Shown: positions 12,315 through 23,800, numbered from the stretch's first letter. The stretch: 62,000 nucleotides of DNA from Lingula anatina (GCF_001039355.2 NW_019775225.1:45477-107476); one strand, 5' to 3'. A program made the numbers and translations. Notes: a model not told the origin generated them from the sequence alone.

Positions 12315-15300
12315 CTAAAGAAAAGGAATTATATTTTGTCATTCATTTACAAGTGCATAAATAAAATTCATGATCCCAAGGTAAAATTTAGAACAAGGCA
12401 GCAAAGCTGTCAAATGTACAGACAAAAATAGAAAATAAAAATGCAGAAAATGGTTCATTTTGTCAATTTTGATGCAACAATAAACAAGGCAGCAAAGCTG
12501 TCAAATGTACAGACAAAAAACAGAAAATAAAGATGCAAAATAGGTCATTTTGTCAATTTTGATGCAATAATAAATAATGCTTATAATAACACAGTCAGTT
12601 AACACTGATTTTTAATCATGCACAACAGGTAGCATGGTCAATAACAGGAGCAGATCCAGAGATATTTTCTGACAGTATTCCAAAGTATCTTTGTTGATCC
12701 ATCCTCCACTTTATAATTATGAATATTCATTAGTTCCGTAAGTTTCAAGCCAAAAGGTAAAACAGTTTTTCACTTATCATGTTATCAGTGTTGCATATAT
12801 GCTGAAAAAAGTGAAAAAACAGCATAACTTCCATATAGATGGCCCGAACATCCTGATTTTCAAACTTGACCTGCGTATTAGGAATGTTCATCAGTTCTGT
12901 AAGTATCAAGCCAAAAGGTAAAACGGTTTTTCACTTATCGTGTTATCGGTGGTCAAAGTGCACGCCAACGACAGCGACGACGACAGACGCAAGTGATGGT
13001 TATATGTACAGACACATCTGTGTCTGTACATAAAAAACATTTTGACCTTTTATTTCTAATCTTTATATGAAAACTAGTTGCAGTTAGGTACTTGACACTT
13101 TCATACAGATTTTGGGATAATTTGAACATTTTTACCTTTTGAATTATTTTTTGTAATTCCAAGAAATATTTCAGTGCTGTCTGAGTCATTTCCACTGCCA
13201 TTGTCCTCTCCAGAGTCATTTTTCTCAAAGTCTTTATAATTAGCACCAGAGGACAAGGTGTCACATACCACTGGTCTTTGAATAAGTTCATGACACACTG
13301 GTAGACCTTCCATTGTTATTAGATCAGCCACAGTCTCTGTAAGTAATATACATGTAGATGGGTGTGAAAAACTGGTTGCAGATGTTACATATGTGTATAA
13401 AACTGAAAAATATATATTTTTTGTATACACTAATAATAGTTCTTTACCCAAACCCTTATTGGTAAGCATGATGTTATAATTATTTATATACTAATTTAGT
13501 AAAAATAAATAAAAGAAAAAAACTATCAATAACAGAATTCAGAGTTCATGTATTTTATACACTTTGGAATAGGTGTAACTGTTCAGTGTATATTATTCTA
13601 AATAATTTAAAAAACAGTTATACTCAGTTGAAATATATTTCTCACCAGCAAATGTTGGTTGATGCATCATGTACAAAGCAGTAAGCAGTTGTGCTGTGAT
13701 ATGTTCAACAGGTTGGTCATGGTTCCTCTCTAGGAAACTTTCTAAGCATTCTAAACACTGTGCTTCTTCTTCATTAGGGTGCTGGGACACAATGGCTTGT
13801 GTGTCATCTTCTGTCAACTTTAAATACAAAGCCAACTCCTTCCACATGCATGACACACGGGGTGATATGTGTGCAAATACGGATCCCCAAACTTCACACT
13901 AAAATATCAAAAGATACTTGTGAGAAAAGAGGTCAGTGTAGAAAAATATGAAGGGGCAAATGTACACTCAAGTACTGCATGATTTGCTTGCATTGGATAA
14001 TATGTCTTGTTCAAGATGTTTGGGCTTTTCATCTATAAAGAGTCAAAACTATTTAAGATTTAAAAATACTAAAAACTTTTTTGATTCCTTTATATAAATT
14101 ACCATTGCTGCAGTTTCTTTTTCTGACTTCATAATGTGGGAACTCTTCTGATAATTTACTGTGCAAAATTCCACTTTAATATTTTGCACATCAGTTGGTG
14201 GCCTCTCTTGCTTTATTTGAGTGCCAGATGTAGAGGGCAGTTCTATATTGGTTTGGGTTTCTGGTTCTTCAATAAGAAAGGATGGGATGAAAAAATTTTA
14301 TTACGCTGTTGATATAAACAAGAGTCAGGAAGACGTAATTTTAAAAACTTTGTCGGATTTATGCAATTTTAAATTTTAATTAATTTTAAAGTGACAAAAT
14401 TTTCAAGTTTTTACCATAAGTTAGGAAGATGATATAAAGAAAAGAAGTTTTAGATAATGTGTACAGCTACATGTACATTGTAATATAGTAGCATCAAAAC
14501 AGTTTGATTGTATTCTAAGGACCTACTGTATGTACACACTAGTAGCCTTTTAAAGAACAACTGTTTTCTCCCATTCAAATCATACAGATACAAGTAGCCA
14601 GTCACTGTCATTTCATAGGTACTTTAAGAGCAAAAACATACCTGGTTTTGTGAAGAATTCCCAGGCTGTAGCCAACTCTTGTTCACAGATGTATACATCC
14701 ACGTACAGCATCTCTTCTCCTTCCATCTCTTCAAGTTCTTGTGTGATGTACTCATGTGTCAGAAACTTAGATAAATCCCCAGACTTGTACTCTGTCCAGA
14801 AACTTTGTAACTTTTCTGCAGCATCAAACATTAACACACACTCCACACAACCTTCATTCAGCTTGATTAAATGTGCCCCTCTTTTGATGAAAGAATCAGC
14901 TGCCCTTTTGAATTGAGCAAGGTCTTGAAGCATTTCGCTTGTAAAACACTTGTCTGCTATTTTGGCAATCACTTTTGTTTCCCAGTACTTGATGTGCATT
15001 TTAGCATGAAGAACTTAAAAAAAACATATTTAACTGTTACTTGTGTGAATGATATAATATATATTTTACTATTGGTGTTTGACTTTGATAAAATGTGTAG
15101 TTGTACCGTAGAGGGAGACTTTCACTGTACATTCATTTTTCATAAGGATGTGCATTGGGGGGAGGGGGGCAGGAATTTGGCCATCTTCTTAACTGACCAA
15201 GATAAACCAACATGTTGCATACATTTTTCAATAAAAACTTATTTCAGCATCTTCTGATTTCAAGTCCTTATTTTATTATATGTAACCCTATAGCTCTCAC

Positions 15301-17489
15301 AGCGTCCTTTTCTTTCAACAAAATGGCTCTGTAGTGATGGATGCTCTTACTTTAAACACTGCCTCCTAGCCATAGGGATAAATACCAATTCAACAAAGGG
15401 CCCCAACTTCCCCATTGCCCTGCATGTCCTCAGAACAAATATGTATGCATATCATATTCATTCACCAATTATATGCCTCCATGCAATGGTTCATGGGCCA
15501 ACATCAGGCCTACAGGGTTAAAACATGATAGGTTCAACTGCCAAAATTGAGAGTCCCAGGCTACACCCTTCTCGCCAGTCACCAAATTCCATTTACCTTA
15601 CCCAGTGATTCAAATGTACATCCTCTAACTCAATTTGTGTTAGTTACTTTATCATGTCTGAATAATTTATAATCTATCAACTGCAGGTGTAGCATGAAAA
15701 TCTGACTCCCATGAAATCTGACTCCTTAATTTTTCTTATTTTTCATGTGTTATTTTTTTCACTCAATTTTTTACCATCAAACTTTCAAATACTTTCAATA
15801 TATTCTTCGTAAAGTATCCTCAAAGAAAAGATGTCAGAATTATCAACAAATATCAAATAAATAGCTTTTTCGTAGTGGAGTCATTGGGTGTTAGAATATA
15901 AATCTTTAATTTTTCTCATTTTTCATGTTTTTTTTTCACCCAATTTTTTACCACCAAACTTTCAAGCACTTCCAATATAATCTTCATAAAGTATCCTAAA
16001 AGGAAAGATGATGAAATGGTCATCAAATGTCAAATAAATAGCTTTTTCATGGGGGAGTCCTTGGGTGGTAAAATACAAATCTTTTTTTTTTTTTTCATGA
16101 AAATTTTCACCTGCAAACTAACAAAAAGTGCTGATGTGTCCTCCATTAAGCATACTACAAGATCATAGTCATTTATTCAAATTAAATGAGATTTATGGAT
16201 GTTTTTTTTTTTTTTTTTTTTTTTTTGGGGGGGGGGGGAGTCAAAATTTCATAGGGGGAGTCACATTTTCATTATGAATATCAGACTGGGGAGTCACATT
16301 TTAGGGGAGTCAGATTTTCATGGTATGCCGGTATAAAGATTAGGATAAGAAAGCCTGTCAAGTGCTGTATCTCCTTACATAACTATTACTCAATAAAATA
16401 TGGATATGAAATGAAAGCTGTTAAAATATGCTTTATATTGATATGTAACTTGTACATCTAGGTATATCTTTGTCGGTTAAGAAGATAGCCACGTTCCTGC
16501 CATCTCCCCTATATATATCCTAAGGAATATATACATGTAAATGATCTCGTATAATTGTTTGCTATTCAATCAATATCACAGATTTTCAATTTTTAAGTAA
16601 ACATTTTTGAAAAAAAAGAGACTTGTACCATTTCTCTTGTGGACGTTTTTCTTGTCATCCTTTGAAGCATTCTCTTGTTTGATCTTTTTAGGCTTAATGA
16701 GCTTCATGGCTATGTTCTCCATCTCTTCAAGTCTTATTGTTAGCTCTTCATCACCGTCAGATTGTTCATATTGCTGTTTTCTTATTTTGCTGCAATTATC
16801 GAATAATTTGCAGCTGAGGTAATTCATCCCTGGAAATGAATATTAACATTACAAGTCAGCCGTGTATAGTTTATAAACTGACAAAATTACCAGTTGGTCA
16901 AGTTTATATTTTCTAACTACGTAACCAACCTCTAATCTTTTTTTATTGACCTTGGTCATAGTGCTGTAGAAATCTGCGGAAATTAAGAAGTCCTTTCATC
17001 CATGCTTAAGAGTGGGTTTTACAAAGTCCAACATCACTTTGAGCACTGAATTCCAGGTTGTTCTTGATTCAAAGCTTTGTTAGGATGGTTGACAGGTGGC
17101 AAGGTTCATTGGAGACATTAATAATGTCAATTATCTTTAAAAAATCACAAACTATATATTTTTTGTGCTGAGATAAGGTCAAGAGAAAATGATTTAAGTA
17201 ATAAATATAAGTTTTAATTTTTATGCTTTGTCACTTTAAGATTTTATCTTTATCTTCAAAAATTTTACCTTCAGTGATGTGACTTTGATCTAAAGGACAC
17301 GTGTCGCATTGTTTCTCACAAGATTCAGCATCTGCCGCAATACCATCTTATTTTTAAGATATGGGATGAAAAAAGGGGAAAATGTTCATCAATGAAGCAC
17401 ATATGAAATGCCATTTACATTTGTCTAAAATCTTAAATATAAAGAATGCTTACTGAAAAATAGTACATTGAATTTGATGATTTTAACCC

Positions 17490-17553
<64 letters not shown>

Positions 17554-18657
17554 GAATCATTGCCATTTAACATAGTTCAAATAAAGGAATTACATTATAC
17601 CTTCATGTTTTATTCTCTTGACATTGCTCTTGGATCCTGAATTTAGATAATAAGATAAGATAATAATTTATTGTCATATCCATACATGGTATAAAATGAA
17701 AACCTGTTAACTGTCAATAAACTGAATTTTTACATTATTATTATAACTTTTTGATTATTAGTTTTTATTGGCAGAATTTTATGTTTTATTTACAAGAACC
17801 AGGAAAAGGGCAGTGGGCTGTATTGGGGGGGGGGGGGGTAGCATGTCTTTTGACCTTTAATTCTCTTTGTGACACCTGATGTGTGATAAAACAACTAAAC
17901 ATTACCAAGTTGCAGTTGAATTTGATTTAGATTATTACACCCTGAACATGTTCTTTACCCCACTAAGCATTTTTCTCAGCCTAGGGCCAAGCACGTGTCA
18001 GTTCCAATAAGCAGACTGCCCTTTCCCTGACTTGTCTGGATCTGCTTTTCATCATCTGAATATAGATTTAGCTTGTCACTTACTGACTTATAAAAAAAAA
18101 TACCCACAGATTTGTGATTTTATGGCTCCATCATAAAAAATTACTTGTTGTGAGCACAGCAAGTTATCAAAACATCAATAAATGCTTTTAACAAACCTCG
18201 CCCTTTAGGTATGTCTTTTAATGATTTGCTTTTACACCGGACTCTGGGCATTTATTCAAAACCCTTTGTCTTTAAGTCATCTAACTAATTAACACCAACC
18301 TTGCATGTCTTTTTTTCTTTTTTTCCTGGCCCTCTTTTCTAAGCGCTGAATGCGTTCTTCGGCCTCCTTAATGGGATCACACAATCTGGGGCATTCTGCT
18401 TTCTTGAACAGCTTCTTAAGTTCATCATATTTTCCCAAAGAGAAGATTCCTTTTTCTACAAGGCGATTGAGAAGTCTCAGTTTGTTATTTTCTTCTGATA
18501 CACTAGCCCCTAGTGGCTCCCTTAGATATTGTTTGATATCACCAAAGTTAATAGTTGTCATCTCATCTCTTAATCTCAAGAGCAACTTATCATGTACTTC
18601 TTGTAAACTTGTGCACTGGCCATACATTCCAGTACTTCTAGTGGTAAGGTTATCCAT
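8950..18657 (-). CDS. DED / TRADD-N / Death-domain protein with nine 78-residue repeats
   Basis: Eight exons join in frame: 18657-18300, 17346-17269, 16829-16629, 15013-14642, 14266-14103, 13898-13646, 13336-13136, 12314-8950. Every intron has GT-AG ends, and the coding length of 4992 bases gives 1663 residues plus stop. Predicted order: DED-like domain (about 20-105), Lys/Arg-rich tract (about 105-118), charged helical linker (146-212), TRADD-N-like domain (about 225-330), SUMO-site linker (337-391), Death-like domain (about 392-470), acidic linker (476-542), helical region (about 590-775), 78-residue repeats (812-1513), degenerate tail. DED, TRADD-N and Death domains are adaptor modules of death-receptor and NF-kB type signalling, so a scaffold or adaptor role in innate immunity or apoptosis is likely. 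No enzyme domain is seen. A 5' UTR exon probably lies upstream, as an acceptor precedes the ATG exon. I do not know a named orthologue. Confidence 0.8.
9403..11508 (-). repeat. Nine tandem 234-bp coding repeats
   Basis: Units in coding order: 11508-11275, 11274-11041, 11040-10807, 10806-10573, 10572-10339, 10338-10105, 10104-9871, 9870-9637, 9636-9403. Consensus landmarks are TSEKVLxQLYQTHTTRTLSA, VERTLFLxVLSQHxEVHG, NAVILLQYFLTSNDIT and CMKILAKD. Units 2 and 3 are almost identical at DNA level. Units 6-7 and 8-9 share paired variants (SHLHQ then QQLYQ), suggesting duplication as a 468-bp pair. No indels disturb the 78-codon period across all nine. Confidence 0.95.
12392..13040. mobile_element. 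Internal fragment of the 4554-6050 MITE family, in an intron
   Basis: Contains two copies of a 91-bp unit starting AACAAGGCAGCAAAGCTGTC (12392, 12483), the CAGCATAACTTCC unit also found at 5395-5760, and the same 26-bp palindrome at 13005-13030. The terminal inverted repeats are missing. It lies in the intron between exons 7 and 8 of the DED/TRADD-N gene. Confidence 0.7.
13136..13336 (-). CDS. Exon 7: acidic linker
   Basis: Residues 476-542, phase 1 at both ends, acceptor ATTACTTACAG and donor AAG|GTAAAA. Low-complexity acidic stretch KNDSGEDNGSGNDSDS. No domain recognised. Connects the Death-like module to the repeat exon. Confidence 0.75.
13646..13898 (-). CDS. Exon 6: Death-domain-like module
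   Basis: Residues 392-476. The segment WKELALYLKLTEDDTQAIVS, then EAQCLECLESFLER and VEHITAQLLTALYMM, follows the Death-domain pattern: W..LA..L.L, an acidic DD before the third helix, a Cys/Leu pair in the fourth, and AxxLLxAL at the end. Death domains pair with like domains in receptor and adaptor complexes. The first helix is short and weak. Acceptor GATATTTTAG, donor GCTG|GTGAGA. Confidence 0.65.
14103..14266 (-). CDS. Exon 5: linker with SUMO consensus sites
   Basis: Residues 337-391. Mostly polar, with IKQE and IKVE, each fitting the psi-K-x-E consensus for SUMO attachment. A third site, IKQE, is in exon 3. Enters in phase 1 and leaves in phase 0. No folded domain is apparent. Confidence 0.7.
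14642..15013 (-). CDS. Exon 4: TRADD-N-like domain
   Basis: Residues 213-336, phase 1 at both ends, so one exon equals one module. Key stretches are SFIKRGAHLIKLNEGCVECV, LQSFWTEYKSGDLSKFL and LYVDVYICEQELATAW. The pattern (helix, beta strand ending in an xGCVEx turn, hydrophobic strand, FxxxYxxGxLxxxL helix, LxVxVxI strand) matches the N-terminal domain of TRADD, including the YREGALRAAL-like helix. TRADD-N domains are known to be widespread in lophotrochozoan immune-type proteins. The call is by pattern only; a profile search would settle it. Confidence 0.6.
15693..16322. mobile_element. Foldback element with CATGAAAATCTGACTCCC termini, in an intron
   Basis: Starts CATGAAAATCTGACTCCC and ends with the inverted GGGAGTCAGATTTTCATG. 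The inside holds paired GACTCC tracts, ATTTTTTACCA and poly-T/poly-G runs (16200-16240). Two further copies of the family occur around 45982-49778. It lies in the 1.6-kb intron between exons 3 and 4. No coding capacity. Confidence 0.75.
16629..16829 (-). CDS. Exon 3: charged helical linker
   Basis: Residues 146-212, phase 1 at both ends, acceptor ATTTCCAG and donor AATG|GTACAA. Contains EELTIRLEEMENIAMKLIKP, likely coiled coil, then the basic stretch KPKKIKQENASKDDKKNVHK, which includes one psi-K-x-E site and could add nuclear-import potential. No family recognised. Confidence 0.7.
17269..17346 (-). CDS. Exon 2: short Cys-containing exon
   Basis: 26 codons, phase 1 at both ends, reading DGIAADAESCEKQCDTCPLD and onward. 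Acceptor AAAATAAG, donor GAAG|GTAAAA. Found by splice-phase continuity. Three Cys in ESCEKQCDTC could bind metal, but the stretch is too short to name a motif. Confidence 0.6.
17494..17550. repeat. (TA)n microsatellite in an intron
   Basis: About 28 uninterrupted TA units in the intron between exons 1 and 2 of the DED/TRADD-N gene. Confidence 0.95.
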
Positions 18658-18677
18658 GTCTGGTCAAAATTAGATAC
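18300..18677 (-). CDS. Exon 1: DED-like domain with basic tail
   Basis: ATG at 18657-18655, 20 bases after an acceptor (CTCTTGCAG at 18678), so an untranslated exon is expected upstream. Residues 1-119. The segment LLNRLVEKGIFSLGKYDELK then CPRLCDPIKEAEERI follows the DED pattern (LxxLxxxGxLSxxNxxxLKxLF...RxxLxxxIxEAE), preceded by FGDIKQYLREPL. The exon ends with RLEKRARKKRKKD, a likely nuclear-localisation or nucleic-acid-contact tract. Donor CAAG|GTTGGT, phase 1. A CARD or Pyrin-like fold is possible, but the NYDxLK-type motif favours DED. Confidence 0.65.
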
Positions 18678-18753
18678 CTGCAAGAGAAGTCGATAATTAA
18701 GTTAGATTGAAATTTGACCTGCCTAACTCGAAGATTTGCAATAAATAAATCAT

Positions 18754-19248
18754 ATCACAACTAGAGGATTAGAGAGGCGAATACGCCTCTGGATATTGTA
18801 CCACCAGCTGGAGTGAGCGCATTTGTATGGACCCCCCCAGCCTCCCCCCCCCCAAAAAAAAGGGACACCACCACGAGTCTTGTGCTTGACAAGCTGTAAA
18901 AATGCAATCAACAAGAATTCTCAAAATATGCAAAAAAAATAATATATAACTAAAAAAGGTACTATCAAAGTTCAGTTCATCGTAAAAAGTAGGTCAAAGG
19001 NATCACAACTAGAGGATTAGAGAGGCGAATACGCCTCTGGATATTGTACCACCAGCTGGAGTGAGCGCATTTGTATGGACCCCCCCAGCCTCCCCCCCCC
19101 CAAAAAAAAGGGACACCACCACGAGTCTTGTGCTTGACAAGCTGTAAAAATGCAATCAACAAGAATTCTCAAAATATGCAAAAAAAATAATATATAACTA
19201 AAAAAGGTACTATCAAAGTTCAGTTCATCGTAAAAAGTAGGTCAAAGG
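18754..19248. repeat. Exact 247-bp direct duplication separated by a single N
   Basis: 18754-19000 and 19002-19248 appear identical base for base, including homopolymer runs, with only N19001 between them. This is most simply an unmerged contig overlap, so the duplicate should be treated as artefact. Confidence 0.9.
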
Positions 19249-19530
19249 TCATTTTCAAGGTCACAGTAAATTGCCAGTATATGACTTCCTATTCAAGTTC
19301 AATAGTAACTTTGGACCTATCTATGCCAGTTTCAGAGATAAAAGAGAACCAAAATTTGCAAAGTTCAATTCGTGATGAAAAGTAGGTCAAAGGTCAATTT
19401 TAAGGTCACACTTAGATTACCAGTATATGACTTCCTATTCAAGTTCAATAGTAACTATGGACCTATCTCTGCCAGTTTTGGAGATAAAAGGGAACCAAAA
19501 TTTGCAAAGTTCAATTCATGATGAAAAGTA
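19215..19530. repeat. Satellite of about 146-bp units with DR1 sites
   Basis: Two full units and a start of a third, each running from CAAAGTTCARTTCRTSRTGA through AGGTCAAAGGTCA, AAGGTCACA, a CTATTCAAGTTCAATAGTAA core and GAACCAAAATTTG. Units differ at a few bases. It abuts the LINE remnant at 19531. Confidence 0.8.
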
Positions 19531-20829
19531 GATATCGAACAGTATACTGAATGGTTTGAGCACATACAGCCTTTAAACAGTTGCAATACTCTAAATGAGC
19601 CATTCACTATGGATGAACTATCAAATGTTGTACGCACCATGAAAAACGGAAAATCTCCAGGTCCAGATAGATTAGTGATTGAAATGTTCAAATATGGCTT
19701 CAACCATTTATCACCATTGTTGTTAAATCTTTATAACACTGTATTAATAAGTGGAAAATTTCCCTCTAGCTGGTGCAATGCCATTCTGTACCCAAGGAAA
19801 GTTAATGTAAATGTGGCAACAAATTATAGAGGAATTGCGCTTTTGAATGTCATGGGAAAATATTTATGAAAATTTTGAGTAACAGATTTAATGATTGGGC
19901 AGTGGAAAATAATACAACGATTGAAGCTCAGGTCGCCTATAAAATTGGTTACTCCACTGTCGATCACATTTTTACATTGCAGGGTTGCGTACAAAAATAC
20001 TTAAGTCGAAGAAAAGGCAGATGCTACTGTATTTTTATAGATTTCTCAACCGCTTTCAATAGTGTTCAACACAAATTATCATGGTATGTACTTGCAAAAA
20101 AAAAAACGTGTCAATGGACATGTCGTCACAGTTTTACGCTCTATGTACTCCCAACTGCAATCATGTGTTCTAACAAATTTAGGCCTTACTGAGTATTTTA
20201 AATGTAACATGGGCACTCGACAAGGATGTTAAGTCCTTTTCTATTTACATTATTCATAAATGAATTTTATCATAGTTTGAACAAGGCTGGATGTCGGTAT
20301 TTACATAAATGAGGTGTTTCCAAATCTCATGTCTTTGCTTTCTGCTGATGACATTGTGTGCATTTCAGACACTGTTGGGGGATTACAGAAACAAATTCAT
20401 CAATTAGAAAAATATTGCAGCCAGTATGGTATGCTAGTAAATGTCCAAAAGACAAAAATAGTTGTATTTAGGAGAGGCGGTAAAATAAAGAAAAATGAAA
20501 AGTGGTTTTTCAAGGGCAAAAAATTAGAAGCAGTACCTGCATATAAATACTTAGGAACATATTTTGGCGCCTTCCTCGGTTTGGGTAAAACTATTCAACA
20601 TCAAATCGACCAAGCCAATAAAGCATTATTTTTTGTTAAGCTATATTTGAAAAAACAAGCATGTATTTCCTTTAAGGAAGCTTTTTTTTCTTTTTGATAG
20701 AATGATAACACCCATTCTTTTCTATGGTGCTGAGATATGGGGTTATAAACCAGTAGAAAGTATTGAAATCTTCCAAGCAAAATTTTGTAGATATTTATTA
20801 GGTGTTAGTTCAAATACTGTGACGGAAGG
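19531..20829 (+). pseudogene. Broken non-LTR retrotransposon reverse transcriptase
   Basis: Three frames together cover reverse-transcriptase blocks: MKNGKSPGPDRLVIEMFKYG (19650), YRGIALLNVMGKYL (19830), FIDFSTAFNSVQHKL (20035), the polymerase box as SADDIV rather than YADD (20341), NVQKTKIVVF (20440), YKYLGTYFG (20545) and ILFYGAEIWGY (20712). Frameshifts at about 19869, 20190 and 20695 make it inactive. The endonuclease and 3' end are absent; the right edge meets the foldback element at 20830. Confidence 0.85.
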
Positions 20830-23800
20830 TGAGAGCGCTGAAGTTAGTGTCTAGTTTCTAGTTTCCAGTTTCGTTTTTCAAAAACGAACCTGGCAACCAG
20901 AAACTAGTGTCGTTTTTCAAAAACGAACCTGGCAACCAGAAACTAGTTTCGTTTTTCAAAAACGATTCTGGCAACCAGAAACTAGTGTCGTTTTTCAAAA
21001 ACGATTCTGGCAACCAGAAACTAGTGTCGTTTTTCAAAAACGATTCTGAGAAGCCAGAATCGTTTTTGCGGAGAGAAACAGGGGTGGGCAGAGAGAGAGG
21101 CAAGTTTAAGTGGGGATGGGGGTGGGGGAATAAGGGTGAGTTGAAGAGGGGGAAAGGGGCCACGGGGCCTCCCTTTGTAGTTTGAAGTGTAATTTTTAAT
21201 TTCATTGAATTTTTCAAAAACGATTCTGATGCCCAGAGACCAGTGTCGTTTTTTGAAAAACGATTCTGGCAACCAGAAACTAGTGTCGTTTTTCAAAAAC
21301 GATTCTGAGAAGCCAGAATCGTTTTTGCGGAGAGAAACAGGGGTGGGCAGAGGGAGAAGCAAGCAGCGGTGTGCGTGTACCGCGATTAGGTAACCCTCAC
21401 CACCAAAGCAGGGCAGGGTTTTATGGTCTCTCCTCGACGTGCGCTGAGACCGAGACGGTCGCCGTTTATTGCCTACGGGTACGGGCAACCCTCATCGCAG
21501 AAGCTTGAAAGGGTGTTTACAGTGTTACGGTCTTTCCTCGCCGCGCTGGAAGGCCGAGTTGACCGCCGCTACAAGTCACAGGCAGCCTGCACAGTGGAAG
21601 CCGGGAATGGAGTTTAAGTGGGGGTGGGGGTGGGGGAATAAAGGTCAGGTTGAAGAGGGGAAAGGGGAAAGGGGACCCCGGGGGCTCCCTTCATAGTTTG
21701 AAGTATGATTTTTAATTTTATTGAATTTTTCAAAAACGATTCTGATGCCCAGAAACCAGTGTCGTTTTTTAAAAAACGATTCTGGCAACCAGAAACCAGT
21801 GTCGTTTTTTGAAAAACGATTCTGGCAACCAGAAATTAGTGTCGTTTTTCAAAAACGGTTCTGAGGATCCAGAAATGTTTTTGCCGAGAGATACAGGGGT
21901 GGGCAGAGGGAGAAGCTAGCAGCGGCGAGCGTTTACCGCGACTAGGTAACCCTCACCGCGAAAGCTGGGCAGACTCTTACGGTCTCTCCTCCACGTGCGC
22001 TGAGACCGATACGGTCGCCGATTATTGCCTACAGCGTACAGGTAGCCTTCGCCGAGGAAGCTGTGCTGAATATAACGCCTTTTCGCTCGTGTGGCCGCTG
22101 ATCTGCATCAGCGCCGTACAGGCAGCTTTCACCGCGTAGGTATTCAGGGAGTTACGCTTTTTTTTTCTCGCCGTGTGGTGAGGACCAGATGATCGGCCGC
22201 CTTAACAGGCCGCCTTTACAGCGTAAGCCGTGAACGGTGGGCGGATGAGAGGAAAAAGGGGGGAGGGCCCTTAGGCTCACTCTTTGTAGTTAGAGGTATA
22301 GTTTTTAATTTTATTGAATAATAATAATAATAAAACGATTCTGGCAATCGGAAATCAGTGTCGTTTTTTTTTTTCTTTGAAAACGATTCTGAGAAGCCAG
22401 AATCTTTTTTGCCGAGAGAAACAGGGGTGGACGTAGGGAGAGGGAAATGGCAATGCATTAGTGTCTACCGCGACCAGGTAAACCTCCCTGCGTATCTGGG
22501 CAGGGTGATACGCTCTTTCGAGACGTCCGCCGATCGATGTCTAGCTGCGGTGCACAGATCGACTTCACCGCATCATCGATAGACATCGATCGGCGGACGT
22601 CTCGAGAGAGCGTAACATCTTGCCCGGATACGCAGGGAGGTTTACCTGATCGCAGTAGACACTAATGCCTTGCCAGTTGCCTCTCCCTACGTCCACCCCT
22701 GTTTCTCTCAGCAAAAACGTTTCTGGCTTCTCGGCATCGTTTTCAAAAAAAAAAAAAAAAAAAAAAACCTCTGCCTGAGGGCCCTTCCCCTTCTTCCTCT
22801 CATCCGCCCACTGTTCACGGCCGCGGCTTACGCTGTGAAGGCGACCTGTGAAAGCCGCCGGTCATCTAGTCCTCACCGCACGGCGACAAAAAAAAAAAAA
22901 TAAAATAAAATAAAATAAATAAATAAAAATAAATAAATAAATAACGTAACTCCCTGAATACCTACGCGGTGAAAGCTGCCTGTGCGCGAGCGAGAGAAGC
23001 GGTATATTCAGCACAGCTTCCTCGGTGAAGGCTACCTGTACGATGTAGGCAATAATCGGCGACCGTCTCGGTCTCAGCGCACGTCGAGGAGAGACCGTAA
23101 GATCCTGCCCAGCTTTCGCGTTGAGGGTTATCTAGTCGCGGTATACGCTCACCGCTGCTTGCTTCTCCCTCCGTCCACCCATGTTTCTCTCCGCAAAAAC
23201 GATTCTGGCTTCTCAGAATCGTTTTTGAAAAACGACACTGGTTTCTGGTTGCCAGAATCGTTTTTCAAAAAACGACACTGGTTTCTGGGCATCAGAATCG
23301 TTTTTGAAAAATTCAATAAAATTAAAAATTATATCTCAAACTACGAAGGGAGGCACCGGGGGCCCCTTTCCCCTCTTCAACCTCACCCTTATTCCCCCAC
23401 CCCTACCCCCACCCCCCACTTAAATTCCATTCCCGGCTTCCACTGTGCAGGCTGCCTGTGACTGGTAGCGGCGGTCAACTCAGCCTCCCAGCGCGGCGAG
23501 GAAAGACCGTAACACTGTAAACACGNTTCCTCTCATCCGCCCACCGTTCACGGCCGCGGCTTACGCTGTGAAGGCGGCCTGTGAAAGCGGCCGGTCATCT
23601 AGTCCTCACCGCACGGCGACAAAAAAAATAATAAAAAAATTAAAAAAAAATAAATAAATAAAAACGTAACTCCCTGAATACCTACGCGGTGAAAGCTGCC
23701 TGTGCGCGCTGATGCGGATCAGCGGCCACACGAGCGAAAGAGGCGGTATATTCAGCACAGCTTCCTCGGTTAAGGCTACCTGTACGATGTAGGCAATAAT

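Noticed and set aside
20871-21060. CRISPR-like array of palindromic 39-bp repeats
   Set aside because: Units are contiguous with no unique spacers, in a eukaryotic genome, and mirrored in an inverted arm; a foldback element explains them.
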